From assembly GCA_036308445.1 (NCBI GenBank), contig JAXJVS010000122.1, positions 1 through 64,000 of the forward strand: DNA of 64,000 nt, in the 5' to 3' direction. The translations under genes and the position numbers were made by a program. The notes beneath the pieces are model-generated. The model had not been told where the DNA came from and made no database searches. It saw nothing but the letters and a program-made list of their open reading frames with translations. Of this stretch, positions 34,714 through 43,905 are shown one piece after another (position 1 is the first letter of the stretch; every line of letters starts with the position of its first letter). This stretch comes from MGBC113645 sp036308445 (GTDB lineage Bacteria > Bacillota_I > Bacilli_A > Erysipelotrichales > Coprobacillaceae).

Positions 34714-36462
34714 ATGGGAAAAATTAAATTAACAATCAACAATAAAGTTGTTGAAGCTTATGAAGGCAAAACTGTATTAGAGGTTGCTAGAGAAAATGGA
34801 ATTCATATTCCTACATTATGTTATTTAAAAGAATTAACTGGTACTGGAGCTTGTCGTGTTTGTCAGGTAGAAATAGAGGGTTCTAAAACATTATGCGCAG
34901 CTTGTGTTTATCCAGCTAGAGATGGATTAGTTGTTAAAACAAATTCAATGAGAGCATTAGATGCAAGAAGAAGAGTTGTGGAATTGATTGTATCTAACCA
35001 TTCTAAAGACTGTTTATCTTGTATTAGAAATACAAATTGTGAATTGCAAAGATTGTGTCAGGAATTAGGAGTTAGAGAGGATGCTTTTAAGGGTGAAATT
35101 ACCCCTCCTACTTTTGATGAAGTTGCTCCTGGTATTGTTCGTAATACTTCTAAATGTGTATTATGTGGACGTTGTGTAGCGGCTTGTGAAAAAATCCAGG
35201 GATTAGGTGTACTAGGCTTTATGGATAGAGGATTTAAGACGAAAGTTGGTCCGGTTTTTGATAAGAGTTTTGCTGATGTTAACTGTATGCAATGTGGACA
35301 ATGTATTAATGTCTGTCCTGTTGGAGCATTACATGAAAAAGAGGAAATTCATGATGTTATTGAAGCGTTGAATGATCCAGAGAAATATGTTGTTGTTCAG
35401 ACAGCACCAGCTGTAAGAGCAAGTTTAGGTGAAGAGTTTGGTATGCCTATTGGTACTAGAGTTACTGGCAAGATGGTTGCTGCTTTAAAATTGTTAGGAT
35501 TTGATAAAGTTTATGATACAAACTTTGCTGCTGATTTAACTATTATGGAAGAAGGACATGAATTATTAAATCGCTTAACTACTGGTGGTGTTCTTCCGAT
35601 GATTACATCTTGTTCTCCAGGATGGATTAATTATGCAGAAAAGAATTATCCTGAATTATTAGATAATCTATCTACTTGTAAATCACCACATATGATGATG
35701 GGGGCAATGATTAAATCATATTTTGCTAAAGTTAATCACATTGACCCTAAAAACATCTATGTTGTCTCTATTATGCCTTGTATAGCTAAGAAGGGTGAAA
35801 AAGAAAGACCACAGATGATAAAAAATGAAATCAAAGATGTTGATGCTGTTTTAACAACAAGGGAATTAGGTAAATTAATCAAAATGTTTGGTGTTAATTT
35901 TAAAGATTTACGTGATGAAGATTTTGATCAGGATATGTTTGGTGAGTACACTGGTGCTGGTGTTATTTTCGGTGCAAGTGGTGGAGTTATGGAAGCAGCA
36001 TTGAGAACTGTAGCTGATGTTATGACTGGTGAAGATTTAGAAAGAATCGATTATCAAGTTGTCAGAGGAGTAGAAGGATTAAAAGAAGCTTCTATTAAAA
36101 TCGGTGATACAACTGTTAATATTGCTGTTGCACATAGCATGACTATTGCTAAACCATTATTAGATGATATTAAAGCAGGTAAGTCAAAATATCACTTTAT
36201 TGAAATTATGGGTTGTCCTGGTGGATGTATTAATGGTGGTGGTCAATCATATATCAATGCTGGAATCAGAAACGGTGGTTTCAATTTTAAAGAAGCTAGA
36301 GCTAAAGCTTTATATGATGAAGATTTAGCGATGCCAGCAAGAAAGGCTCATAAGAATACTCAAATTCAAAAATTATATGAAGATTTCTTAGGTAAGCCAA
36401 ATTCACACTTGGCCCATGAATTACTTCATACAACATATAACAAAAAAGATAAATATGAATAA
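34714..36462 (+). CDS. hydA: [FeFe] hydrogenase catalytic subunit (HydA/HndD)
   Basis: A 582-aa hydrogenase with an N-terminal [2Fe-2S] plant-type ferredoxin domain (GACRVCQVEIEG), the His-ligated [4Fe-4S] domain (HSKDCLSCIRNTNCELQ), two [4Fe-4S] motifs (CVLCGRCVAACEK, CMQCGQCINVCP), and the H-cluster motifs TSCSPGWINY, MPCIAKKGE and GCPGGCINGGGQ, followed by the small-subunit-like tail. It reduces protons to H2. Start set at ATG 34714 behind TAGGTGG. The HydE, HydF and HydG maturases are not in this window. Confidence 0.95.
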   Translation: MGKIKLTINNKVVEAYEGKTVLEVARENGIHIPTLCYLKELTGTGACRVCQVEIEGSKTLCAACVYPARDGLVVKTNSMRALDARRRVVELIVSNHSKDCLSCIRNTNCELQRLCQELGVREDAFKGEITPPTFDEVAPGIVRNTSKCVLCGRCVAACEKIQGLGVLGFMDRGFKTKVGPVFDKSFADVNCMQCGQCINVCPVGALHEKEEIHDVIEALNDPEKYVVVQTAPAVRASLGEEFGMPIGTRVTGKMVAALKLLGFDKVYDTNFAADLTIMEEGHELLNRLTTGGVLPMITSCSPGWINYAEKNYPELLDNLSTCKSPHMMMGAMIKSYFAKVNHIDPKNIYVVSIMPCIAKKGEKERPQMIKNEIKDVDAVLTTRELGKLIKMFGVNFKDLRDEDFDQDMFGEYTGAGVIFGASGGVMEAALRTVADVMTGEDLERIDYQVVRGVEGLKEASIKIGDTTVNIAVAHSMTIAKPLLDDIKAGKSKYHFIEIMGCPGGCINGGGQSYINAGIRNGGFNFKEARAKALYDEDLAMPARKAHKNTQIQKLYEDFLGKPNSHLAHELLHTTYNKKDKYE

Positions 36463-36478
36463 AAATTATTCAATAAAG

Positions 36479-36509
36479 AAAGAGGAATTCATGAGAGTTT
36501 CTCTTTTTT
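36479..36509 (+). terminator. Terminator of the hydrogenase operon
   Basis: A 9-bp stem (36479-36487 with 36498-36506) continuing into a T run. Confidence 0.65.
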
Positions 36510-36540
36510 GACATTATTTTTATTGAAAATCTGATATTAT
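36508..36540 (+). promoter_or_regulatory. Putative promoter of the SirA-like gene
   Basis: Perfect TTGACA (36508-36513); the -10 is TGATAT (36532-36537, 18-bp spacer) or TATTAT (36535-36540, 21 bp). GGTGAT begins at 36547, so the leader is at most about 15 nt. Confidence 0.4.
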
Positions 36541-36557
36541 ATTTTTGGTGATAAAAA

Positions 36558-36917
36558 ATGAATACTTATAAAATTGTACTGGTTAAAAAAGAGTTTAAGA
36601 AATATATTTTAGAATATCCATCAACATTAAAATATTTATTGCTTGAAGAAAAATCAAAGTTTGATACTAAGCAACTGACACTATATTTTGAAGATACCCA
36701 TCAGGCTATTGAGTATTTAAAAAAGGATTTGTTTTTAAGAGAAGATTATATTTACTTTCATGGTATACATAAATTACAAAATGAATTAACTAATGAAGTT
36801 ATAACTTTTTTAATTAATCAGTATGATATAGAGGTTACTGAAAAAGAGGGTTCTTATGTTATTTATAATTATTTAAAGCAATTTTCATCAAACTTTTTCA
36901 TGTTTGATATTGAATAA
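36558..36917 (+). CDS. SirA-like sporulation inhibitor of DNA replication
   Basis: A 119-aa soluble protein. N- and C-terminal ends resemble SirA (YneE), which binds DnaA domain I to stop re-initiation at sporulation: TYKIVLVKKEFKKYILEYPSTLKYLLLEE compares with the SirA start, and YLKQFSSNFFMFDIE with its ending. It is shorter than B. subtilis SirA (148 aa) and the middle is diverged, so similarity alone is modest. The place in front of yneF, as in tkt-sirA-yneF of B. subtilis, is the main support; here the ten hydrogenase genes intervene after tkt. Confidence 0.6.
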   Translation: MNTYKIVLVKKEFKKYILEYPSTLKYLLLEEKSKFDTKQLTLYFEDTHQAIEYLKKDLFLREDYIYFHGIHKLQNELTNEVITFLINQYDIEVTEKEGSYVIYNYLKQFSSNFFMFDIE

Positions 36918-36921
36918 TTGA

Positions 36922-36951
36922 TTTACAAAATATAATATTATATGCTATAAT
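36922..36951 (+). promoter_or_regulatory. Promoter of yneF
   Basis: TTTACA (36922-36927), 18 bp, perfect TATAAT (36946-36951), starting just after the SirA-like stop codon. Confidence 0.5.
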
Positions 36952-36977
36952 AATGTAAATGAATGGAGGTTTTGAAA

Positions 36978-37187
36978 ATGCAATCTTGGTTATATGCAAT
37001 TATTGGCTTAATTTTAGGTCTTATCATAGGATTTTTTGCAGCTAGATATTTCTTTAAACAACAATTAAAGAAAAATCCACCAATTAATGAAAAAATGATT
37101 CGTGCTATGTTTATGGAAATGGGACGTAAACCAAACGAAACGCAAATCAAAAGAATTATGAAAAGCATTAATGATCAATATAAATAA
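36978..37187 (+). CDS. yneF: YneF family membrane protein
   Basis: A 69-aa protein with one N-terminal transmembrane helix (about residues 4-26) and the conserved KKNPPINEKMIRAMFMEMGRKPNE stretch of YneF (UPF0154). Function unknown; it is also conserved in Mollicutes. ATG 36978 has TGGAGGT upstream at the right distance, whereas ATG 36963 precedes the ribosome site. Confidence 0.92.
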   Translation: MQSWLYAIIGLILGLIIGFFAARYFFKQQLKKNPPINEKMIRAMFMEMGRKPNETQIKRIMKSINDQYK

Positions 37188-37206
37188 GGGGTAGCCCTTA
37201 TTTTTA
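37182..37206 (+). terminator. Terminator of yneF
   Basis: Perfect 9-bp stem (37182-37190 with 37195-37203), loop GTAG, T-rich tail, overlapping the stop codon. The next start codon is only 9 bp behind the stem. Confidence 0.7.
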
Positions 37207-37211
37207 TTTAT

Positions 37212-37841
37212 ATGAATATATATATAACTAGACATTCTAAAACAGTCTGGAATCAAGAAAAGAGATTACAGGGTAGAAAGGATTCTCCTCTTATCAAAGA
37301 GGGTATAGAGAACGCTGTAGCTCTAAAAGAATATATTAAAGACATTTCTTTTGATTGTGTTTTTTCAAGTCCTATAGAAAGAGCCTATTATACCGCAAAG
37401 TTACTTACTGATAATGAAATCATTAAAGATGATAGATTGATGGAGATGAATTTTGGGATATTGGAAGGTAAGAAAATAGAAGATATTTTAAAAGAAGATT
37501 ATGAAGTATATAATAACATGTGGAATCATCCGGAATTATTTGAGCGCATATTAGAAGGTGAATCTTACGATGAAGTTCAAAATCGTCTTCATTCTTTTTT
37601 TGAAGATTTAAAAACAAAAGATTATCAGAATGTATTAATTGTAACTCATGGTATGTGTTTTATTAATATGTTAGCATATATGATGAAATTAGATAGAAAA
37701 GATTTTATTACTATTAATCAAAAAGTGGTTGACGGTTGTTCATTAACATTATTCCAAGAAAATAATGGGGAATACAAAAAGATTTTTTATGGTAAAAATC
37801 ATTTTTTGCCACATCTATCAAATGAAGTATTCAATAAATAA
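37212..37841 (+). CDS. Histidine phosphatase family protein
   Basis: A 209-aa phosphoglycerate-mutase-like phosphatase. The RHG motif reads TRHSKTVWN (His8 conserved, Gly to Ser), followed by LQGRKDSPL, the SSPIERAYYTA stretch, the catalytic acid in EMNFGILEGK and the second His in VTHGM. Likely a cytoplasmic phosphatase for a small phosphorylated compound. No good ribosome site lies in front of the ATG because the yneF terminator hairpin occupies that region, so translation may depend on readthrough RNA. Confidence 0.85.
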   Translation: MNIYITRHSKTVWNQEKRLQGRKDSPLIKEGIENAVALKEYIKDISFDCVFSSPIERAYYTAKLLTDNEIIKDDRLMEMNFGILEGKKIEDILKEDYEVYNNMWNHPELFERILEGESYDEVQNRLHSFFEDLKTKDYQNVLIVTHGMCFINMLAYMMKLDRKDFITINQKVVDGCSLTLFQENNGEYKKIFYGKNHFLPHLSNEVFNK

Positions 37842-37866
37842 AAAAGTGACGAGTTGTCACTTTTTT
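37840..37866. terminator. Bidirectional terminator between the phosphatase gene and plsY
   Basis: Perfect 11-bp stem (37840-37850 with 37856-37866) with A and T runs serving both strands. Confidence 0.8.
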
Positions 37867-38473
37867 ACATCCATGTAATTTTGCTTTCTGTGTCATTTAA
37901 AATACGAATAATATTTTCTCTATGTTTGAATATCATTAAGGCTAAAATTAAGGCATTTGTACATATTCCTAATGTTGGATACCCTATAAAAGGAGAAATG
38001 CATAATACACCAGCTGTACCTGATATAGAAGATAAAGATACGTATTTAGAAATCTTTAATACAATGAAGAAGACAACTAAACCGAAAATTCCTGCCCAGA
38101 AGTTTGTCATTAAAGCATAACCAATTGCTACAGAAACAGCTTTACCACCTCTGAAACCTGCGAAAATTGGATAACAATGACCAATAATACAAGCTAAAGC
38201 ACTAAGATAAATAATATCAGTATTAACACCAAAATGTTGGGCTACTAATTTTGTTATGAGAATAGAAACGCAACTTTTTGAAGCGTCAAGAACAATAACT
38301 GCAATACCTGCTTTTTTTCCAAGTAATCTTCCTGCGTTAGTACCCCCGAGATTTCCTGAACCACCAGTTCTTATATCAGTATTATAGAAGAGCTTACCTA
38401 TAACCAATCCAAATGGTATAGAACCGTAGAGATAACTCATAATAGCTAATATTATAATTATTAAAACATTCAT
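37865..38473 (-). CDS. plsY: Glycerol-3-phosphate acyltransferase PlsY
   Basis: PlsY acylates glycerol-3-phosphate with acyl-phosphate in the first step of phospholipid synthesis. The 202-aa polytopic protein (about five to six helices) shows the three family motifs: SYLYGSIPFGLVIGK, GSGNLGGTNAGRLLGKKAG and GHCYPIFAGFRGGKAVSVAIG. It is divergent from parE, as plsY (yneS) neighbours parE-parC in B. subtilis, which also supports calling the next genes parE/parC rather than gyrase. Confidence 0.95.
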   Translation of the reverse strand: MNVLIIIILAIMSYLYGSIPFGLVIGKLFYNTDIRTGGSGNLGGTNAGRLLGKKAGIAVIVLDASKSCVSILITKLVAQHFGVNTDIIYLSALACIIGHCYPIFAGFRGGKAVSVAIGYALMTNFWAGIFGLVVFFIVLKISKYVSLSSISGTAGVLCISPFIGYPTLGICTNALILALMIFKHRENIIRILNDTESKITWM

Positions 38474-38583
38474 ATTAACACCCTTTCGAATTAATTATAC
38501 AATAATGGTAAAAAGTGTCAACAAAAAATACTTTATAATTATAAAGTAAGATGTCATAACATGTATGTTTTTAATATTCATTC

Positions 38584-38613
38584 TTGATTGAAATTTTATT
38601 TTTATGATATAAT
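38584..38613 (+). promoter_or_regulatory. Promoter of parE-parC
   Basis: TTGATT (38584-38589), 18 bp, perfect TATAAT (38608-38613) with extended TG. It lies in the 172-bp gap between plsY and parE; no other feature seen there. Confidence 0.6.
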
Positions 38614-38645
38614 ATTATGGTTATGAAAAGATGAGGAGGTAAAAC

Positions 38646-40571
38646 ATGAAAAAGACACAATATGATGAATCAAATATACAGATCTTAGAAGGCCTTGATG
38701 CAGTAAGAAAAAGACCAGGTATGTATATAGGATCAACTGATGTACGTGGTTTACATCATCTTGTATGGGAAATTGTAGATAATTCTATTGATGAAGCATT
38801 GGCTGGATATGGTGATGAAATTAATGTTATTATTGGAAAAGATAATAGTATTTTAGTAGAAGATCATGGTCGTGGTATGCCTACAGGAATGCATGAAACA
38901 GGTATTCCTACAACTCAGGTTATTTTAACTATTTTACATGCTGGAGGTAAATTCAGTGAAGAAGGTGGTTATAAAACTTCAGGTGGTTTACATGGTGTAG
39001 GTTCTTCAGTTGTTAATGCTTTGTCTAAATGGCTTATTGTTACTGTTCATCGTGATGGAAAAATTTATCAACAAAAATTTGAAGATGGAGCAAAGAAAAT
39101 TTCTTCATTAAAAGTTATAGGTAAAACGAATAAAACTGGAACAACGATTCATTTTTTACCAGATGCTGATGTTTTTTCGACAATAGAGTTTAATTATTCT
39201 ACAATTAGAGAAAGACTTAGAGAAAGTGCTTTTTTATTGAAAGGAATTAAAATAAATTTAAAAGATGAAAGAACAGAAAAAGTTGATTCATTTCAATATG
39301 AAAATGGATTAGAAGCTTTTATTGATTATTTAAATTATGATAAAAAATTTATTCATAAAATATTGTCTTTTGAAGATAATACACATGATATAGAAGTTGA
39401 AATTGCAATGCAATTTACTGAAGGATATCAGGAAAACATTATATCTTTTGTTAATCTTGTAAGAACCAGTGATGGTGGAACACATGAAACAGGTTTTAGA
39501 AGTGGTCTTACTAAAGTGTTTAATGAATATGCAAGAAAATATAATTTATTAAAAGCGAAAGATAAAAATCTTGAAGGAAATGATATTAGAGAAGGGTTGA
39601 CTGCTGTTATTTCTATTAAAGTCCCTGAATCGTTATTACAGTTTGAGGGACAGACAAAAGCAAAATTGGGATCTCCTGCTGCTAGAAATATTGTAGATAG
39701 TGTTGTTTTTGAAAAGATGAATTATTTTCTTGAAGAAAATAAGGATGTTGCTGAGACGTTAATCAAAAAAATGGTTAAAGCTTCACAAGCAAGAGAGGCT
39801 GCCAGAAAGGCAAGAGAAGCTGCTAGAAAAGGAAAAACAAATAAAACTGAAAAGATACTTAGTGGAAAATTAGCGCCTGCTCAATCTAAAGATAAGACAA
39901 AAAAAGAATTATACTTAGTCGAAGGAGATTCTGCAGGGGGGAGTGCAAAACAAGGAAGGGATAGAAAGTACCAGGCTATTCTACCTTTAAGAGGTAAAGT
40001 CATCAACACTGAAAAAGCTAGTGTTACTGATATTATGAAAAATGAAGAAATTGCTACTATCATTAATACTGTTGGTGCTGGTGTTGGACCAGATTTTAAT
40101 GCTGATGAATCACAATATGCAAAGGTTATTATTATGACCGATGCTGATACTGATGGAGCTCATATTCAAGTATTATTATTAACTTTCTTTTATCGTTATA
40201 TGAGAGGATTAATTCAACAAGGTAAGGTTTATATTGCTTTACCACCTTTATATAAGGTATCAAAAAAGAATGGAAAAAAAGAACTTATTGAATATGCTTG
40301 GGATGATAAAGAATTAGATACGGCAAAAAAGAAAATTGGTAGAGGATATGTTGTTCAAAGATATAAAGGTTTAGGAGAAATGAATGCAGACCAATTATGG
40401 GAGACAACAATGAATCCAGAAACAAGAACATTAATACAAGTAACAATTGAAGATGCTGCTATTGTAGAAAGAAGAGTTTCAGTATTAATGGGTGATAAAG
40501 TAGAGCCTCGACGTGAATGGATAGAAGAAAATGTTCAATTCTCTTTAGAAGATAGTTTTTATTTAGATTAG
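38646..40571 (+). CDS. parE: DNA topoisomerase IV subunit B
   Basis: A 641-aa type IIA topoisomerase ATPase subunit. Visible are the GHKL motifs (EIVDNSIDEALAG, EDHGRGMPTG, HGVGSSVVNALS), the QRDR region EGDSAGGSAKQGRDRKYQAILPLRGK, the TOPRIM DTDGAH and the C-terminal RYKGLGEMNADQLWETTMNP. The QRDR and the plsY neighbourhood are those of ParE, not GyrB. It decatenates daughter chromosomes with ParC. GGAGG lies 7 nt upstream. Confidence 0.95.
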   Translation: MKKTQYDESNIQILEGLDAVRKRPGMYIGSTDVRGLHHLVWEIVDNSIDEALAGYGDEINVIIGKDNSILVEDHGRGMPTGMHETGIPTTQVILTILHAGGKFSEEGGYKTSGGLHGVGSSVVNALSKWLIVTVHRDGKIYQQKFEDGAKKISSLKVIGKTNKTGTTIHFLPDADVFSTIEFNYSTIRERLRESAFLLKGIKINLKDERTEKVDSFQYENGLEAFIDYLNYDKKFIHKILSFEDNTHDIEVEIAMQFTEGYQENIISFVNLVRTSDGGTHETGFRSGLTKVFNEYARKYNLLKAKDKNLEGNDIREGLTAVISIKVPESLLQFEGQTKAKLGSPAARNIVDSVVFEKMNYFLEENKDVAETLIKKMVKASQAREAARKAREAARKGKTNKTEKILSGKLAPAQSKDKTKKELYLVEGDSAGGSAKQGRDRKYQAILPLRGKVINTEKASVTDIMKNEEIATIINTVGAGVGPDFNADESQYAKVIIMTDADTDGAHIQVLLLTFFYRYMRGLIQQGKVYIALPPLYKVSKKNGKKELIEYAWDDKELDTAKKKIGRGYVVQRYKGLGEMNADQLWETTMNPETRTLIQVTIEDAAIVERRVSVLMGDKVEPRREWIEENVQFSLEDSFYLD

Positions 40572-40581
40572 GAGGTCTAAC

Positions 40582-43188
40582 ATGAAAGATAAAAAAATAT
40601 TAATGTCTCTGGATGAAATCATGGGAGATCGTTTTGGAAAATATTCTAAATATATCATTCAAGATCGTGCTTTACCTGATGTTAGAGATGGATTAAAACC
40701 CGTTCAAAGAAGAATTTTATACGCAATGTTCAAAGAAGGGAATACTGCTAATAAACCTTATCGTAAAAGTGCTAAGACAGTAGGTAATGTTATTGGTAAT
40801 TATCATCCTCATGGTGATACATCTGTTTATGATGCTATGGTTAGATTGTCTCAAGAATGGAAAATGCGTATTCCTCTTATTGATATGCAAGGTAATAATG
40901 GTTCTATTGATAATGATCCCGCTGCTGCAATGCGTTATACAGAAGCTAGGTTATCAAAAATTGCAGTAGAATTATTAAAAGATATAGATAAAGAAACTGT
41001 ATTAATGTCATTGAATTTTGATGATACAGAATATGAACCAACAGTGTTACCTGCAAAATATCCTAATTTATTAGTTAATGGAGCGACAGGTATTTCTGCA
41101 GGATATGCTACTGATATTCCTCCACATAATTTAGAAGAAGTTATAGATGCGACAATCTACCGAATTAAACATCCCAAATGTACTTTTGAAGATTTACATA
41201 CTTTTGTAAAGGGACCTGATTTTCCTACTGGAGCGATTGTAGAAGGAAAAGCTGGGATTATAAATGCGTTAAAATATGGTAAAGGAAAAGTTGTTGTTCG
41301 ATCTAAAGTAGAGATAGTAGAGGAGAAGAATATTAACAAAATTGTTGTTAGTGAAATACCATATGAAGTTAATAAAGCTGAATTGGTAAGAAAAATTGAT
41401 GAAATCAGATTTAATAAATCTATTGATGGGATTATTGAAGTTCGTGATGAATCTGATAGAAATGGATTAAGTATAGTTGTTGATTTAAAAAAAGATGTTA
41501 ATGTTCAAAATACTTTAAATTATTTTTATAAGAATACTGATCTTCAAAAGAATTATAATTATAATATGGTTGCAATCAAGGATCGTAAACCAATATTAAT
41601 GGGATTGGTTGAAATATTAGATGGGTATATTCAACATCAGATAGAAGTTGTCACTAAACGATCTTTATTTGATTTAAACAAAGCGGAGCAAAGAAAACAT
41701 ATTGTTGATGGGTTGATTAAGGCGGTTTCTATTTTAGATGAAGTAGTTAAAACAATTAGACATTCCAAAGATAAAAGTGATGCTAAAATTAATCTTGAAA
41801 CTAAATATGGATTTAGTGAAAAACAATCTGAAGCTATTGTTATGTTACAGTTATATAGATTAACAAATACGGATATTGTTTTATTGCAAAATGAATTAAA
41901 AGAACTTAATACATTGATAAAAGATTTAGAAGAAATTTTAAATAATGAAAAAGTATTAAGAAAAGTTATTATTAATGAATTAAAGCAAATAAAAATAGAT
42001 TATCCAACACCTAGACTAACTGAAATCAAGGATGAGATATTAGAAGTATCAGTTAATGAAGAAGATATGTTCTTACCGGAAGATATCTATGTAACTGTTA
42101 CTAAGGATGGTTATATTAAAAGAGTTTCTCAAAGATCTTTTGGGGCTAGTGTGTTTTCGCAGTTTGGTAAAAAAGATGATGATTATTTATGTGATCTTCA
42201 TTATGCTAATACATTAGATAAATTATTAGTCTTTACTAATAAAGGAAATTATATGTATATACCTATTCATAAATTAGAGGAATTTAAATGGCGAGATTTA
42301 GGTAAGCATATTAGTTATTTAGTAAAATTATCTAATGATGAGAAGATAATTAAAACAATATTAGTAAAATCATTTGATAAAGATGAATATGTTCTACTTG
42401 CATCAGCTTATGGTCAAGTAAAAAGAGTCTTATTAAAAGAATTTGAAGTTATTAGATATAGCAAACCAATTAAATGTATGAATCTTAAAAAAGATGATGA
42501 ATTAGTTGGTGTATCTTTAACAGATGGTCATCAGGCTGTTGTTTTAGTTAGTCAAAATGGTTATGCTACTATGTATGACGAAAGTGAAATTTCTGTTTTA
42601 GGAATTAAAGCAGGAGGAATTAGAGGGATTAATCTTAAGGAGGATACTTTGATTTCTTTGTGTCATTTCAATCCTTTAAAAGCTGAAAATCTAGTTTTAC
42701 TTTCTCATCAGGGTGGTATAAAACGTATGCATATAGCTGATATCCCACCATGTAATAGAGCGACAAAAGGGACTCTACTATTTAAAAACTTAAAAACAAA
42801 GATATCTACGGTTCATTCTGCATATATTTTACCAATAAATTCTACTTTAAATATTTATAATGAAGATATGAGCATTGAACTTACTGTAAAAGATTATACG
42901 TATTCAAATCAAGATTCTAAATTCTCTAATATCAAAGATTTTCAAGGTGATATTAGTTATGTTTATGTTGAGAATACTTTAACTACAGATTTGTATGATT
43001 CAAAAGAAGAAAAAAATAAAGAAACAATACATTTAAAAGAAAAAAAGGTAAAAAAAGAAACTGTTGTCAACAAAACTAATGACCAAGTTGATACTGGCGA
43101 AATCTTTAAGAATAAAGATATCTCTGAGGAAAAAGAAGAGAAATTTGAACCTATTTCATTTGAAGATTTGTTTAATGATGATTTTTAG
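40582..43188 (+). CDS. parC: DNA topoisomerase IV subunit A
   Basis: An 868-aa cleavage-reunion subunit. The breakage Tyr lies in AAAMRYTEARLS (about residue 119), the QRDR in GNYHPHGDTSVYDAMVRLSQ, and the C-terminal beta-pinwheel (about 490-780) has loose repeats such as ILVKSFDKDEYVLLASAYGQVKR. The last 80 residues are Lys/Glu-rich and low in complexity. It follows parE by 10 bp with GGAGG and ends at a bidirectional terminator. Confidence 0.95.
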   Translation: MKDKKILMSLDEIMGDRFGKYSKYIIQDRALPDVRDGLKPVQRRILYAMFKEGNTANKPYRKSAKTVGNVIGNYHPHGDTSVYDAMVRLSQEWKMRIPLIDMQGNNGSIDNDPAAAMRYTEARLSKIAVELLKDIDKETVLMSLNFDDTEYEPTVLPAKYPNLLVNGATGISAGYATDIPPHNLEEVIDATIYRIKHPKCTFEDLHTFVKGPDFPTGAIVEGKAGIINALKYGKGKVVVRSKVEIVEEKNINKIVVSEIPYEVNKAELVRKIDEIRFNKSIDGIIEVRDESDRNGLSIVVDLKKDVNVQNTLNYFYKNTDLQKNYNYNMVAIKDRKPILMGLVEILDGYIQHQIEVVTKRSLFDLNKAEQRKHIVDGLIKAVSILDEVVKTIRHSKDKSDAKINLETKYGFSEKQSEAIVMLQLYRLTNTDIVLLQNELKELNTLIKDLEEILNNEKVLRKVIINELKQIKIDYPTPRLTEIKDEILEVSVNEEDMFLPEDIYVTVTKDGYIKRVSQRSFGASVFSQFGKKDDDYLCDLHYANTLDKLLVFTNKGNYMYIPIHKLEEFKWRDLGKHISYLVKLSNDEKIIKTILVKSFDKDEYVLLASAYGQVKRVLLKEFEVIRYSKPIKCMNLKKDDELVGVSLTDGHQAVVLVSQNGYATMYDESEISVLGIKAGGIRGINLKEDTLISLCHFNPLKAENLVLLSHQGGIKRMHIADIPPCNRATKGTLLFKNLKTKISTVHSAYILPINSTLNIYNEDMSIELTVKDYTYSNQDSKFSNIKDFQGDISYVYVENTLTTDLYDSKEEKNKETIHLKEKKVKKETVVNKTNDQVDTGEIFKNKDISEEKEEKFEPISFEDLFNDDF

Positions 43189-43219
43189 AAGAATAAAGTA
43201 AAGCTTTATTCTTCTTTTA
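43187..43219. terminator. Bidirectional terminator between parC and sigK
   Basis: Perfect 12-bp stem (43187-43198 with 43204-43215) followed by T4 on the plus strand; it includes both stop codons. Confidence 0.75.
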
Positions 43220-43889
43220 TATATTCTTTAAACAATTTAATTAAAGCCCTTTTTTCAATTCTAGAAACATATGATCGGGAAATGGATAAACTTCTAGCAA
43301 TTTCTTTTTGCGTGAGTTCATCCTGATTATATAAACCATATCTTTTAATAATAATTTCTTTTTCTCTATCAGTTAATACATTCAAGTGTTTTTCAAGCTT
43401 TTTAATTCGATCATCTTTTTGGATATTATCAATCATATCTTCACTAGGAGCTGGTATTATGTCTAGTAAAGTCATCTCCCCACCGTCTTTATCTTCGCCT
43501 AATACTTCATTTAGTGATATATCGAGATTTCTTTTTTTATTGCTTCTTAAATGCATTAATATTTCATTTTCTATACATTTGGCGATATAGGTTCCTAATT
43601 TGGTTGATTTATCTTGTTTATAACTATCAATTCCTTTAATCAATCCAATTGTACCGATACTTATTAAATCTTCTTGCAAATCTTTTTCGTTTTCATATTT
43701 TTTTGCGATATGAGCTACTAATCTTAAATTATGTTCAATTAAAATATTTCTTGCATTTTTATCACCTTTAAAATATAATTCTAAATACTTTTGTTCTTCT
43801 TCTTTGCTTAATGGTTTCTTAAATGTAGGAGATTTTATAAAAGAAACAAAGAAGATCTGTTCAAATAATGATAACAGCATTGAAAGCAT
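43206..43889 (-). CDS. sigK: RNA polymerase sporulation sigma factor sigma-K (with pro-sequence)
   Basis: The late mother-cell sigma factor. The 227-aa protein matches B. subtilis sigma-K closely, e.g. LSKEEEQKYLELYFKGDKNARNILIEHNLRLVAHIAKKYEN and DLISIGTIGLIKGIDSYK (region 2), and LTDREKEIIIKRYGL ... SRSYVSRIEKRALIKL (region 4). A hydrophobic N-terminal stretch of about 20 residues (MLSMLLSLFEQIFFVSFIKS) corresponds to the pro-sequence removed by SpoIVFB. The gene is continuous, with no skin-type interruption. GAGGTGA precedes the ATG. The downstream targets gerE and dpaAB lie in the same window. Confidence 0.94.
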   Translation of the reverse strand: MLSMLLSLFEQIFFVSFIKSPTFKKPLSKEEEQKYLELYFKGDKNARNILIEHNLRLVAHIAKKYENEKDLQEDLISIGTIGLIKGIDSYKQDKSTKLGTYIAKCIENEILMHLRSNKKRNLDISLNEVLGEDKDGGEMTLLDIIPAPSEDMIDNIQKDDRIKKLEKHLNVLTDREKEIIIKRYGLYNQDELTQKEIARSLSISRSYVSRIEKRALIKLFKEYIKEE

Positions 43890-43905
43890 ATATTCACCTC
43901 AATCA

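Noticed and set aside
43206..43889. Skin-type element splitting sigK
   Set aside because: The coding sequence is continuous from pro-sequence to stop.
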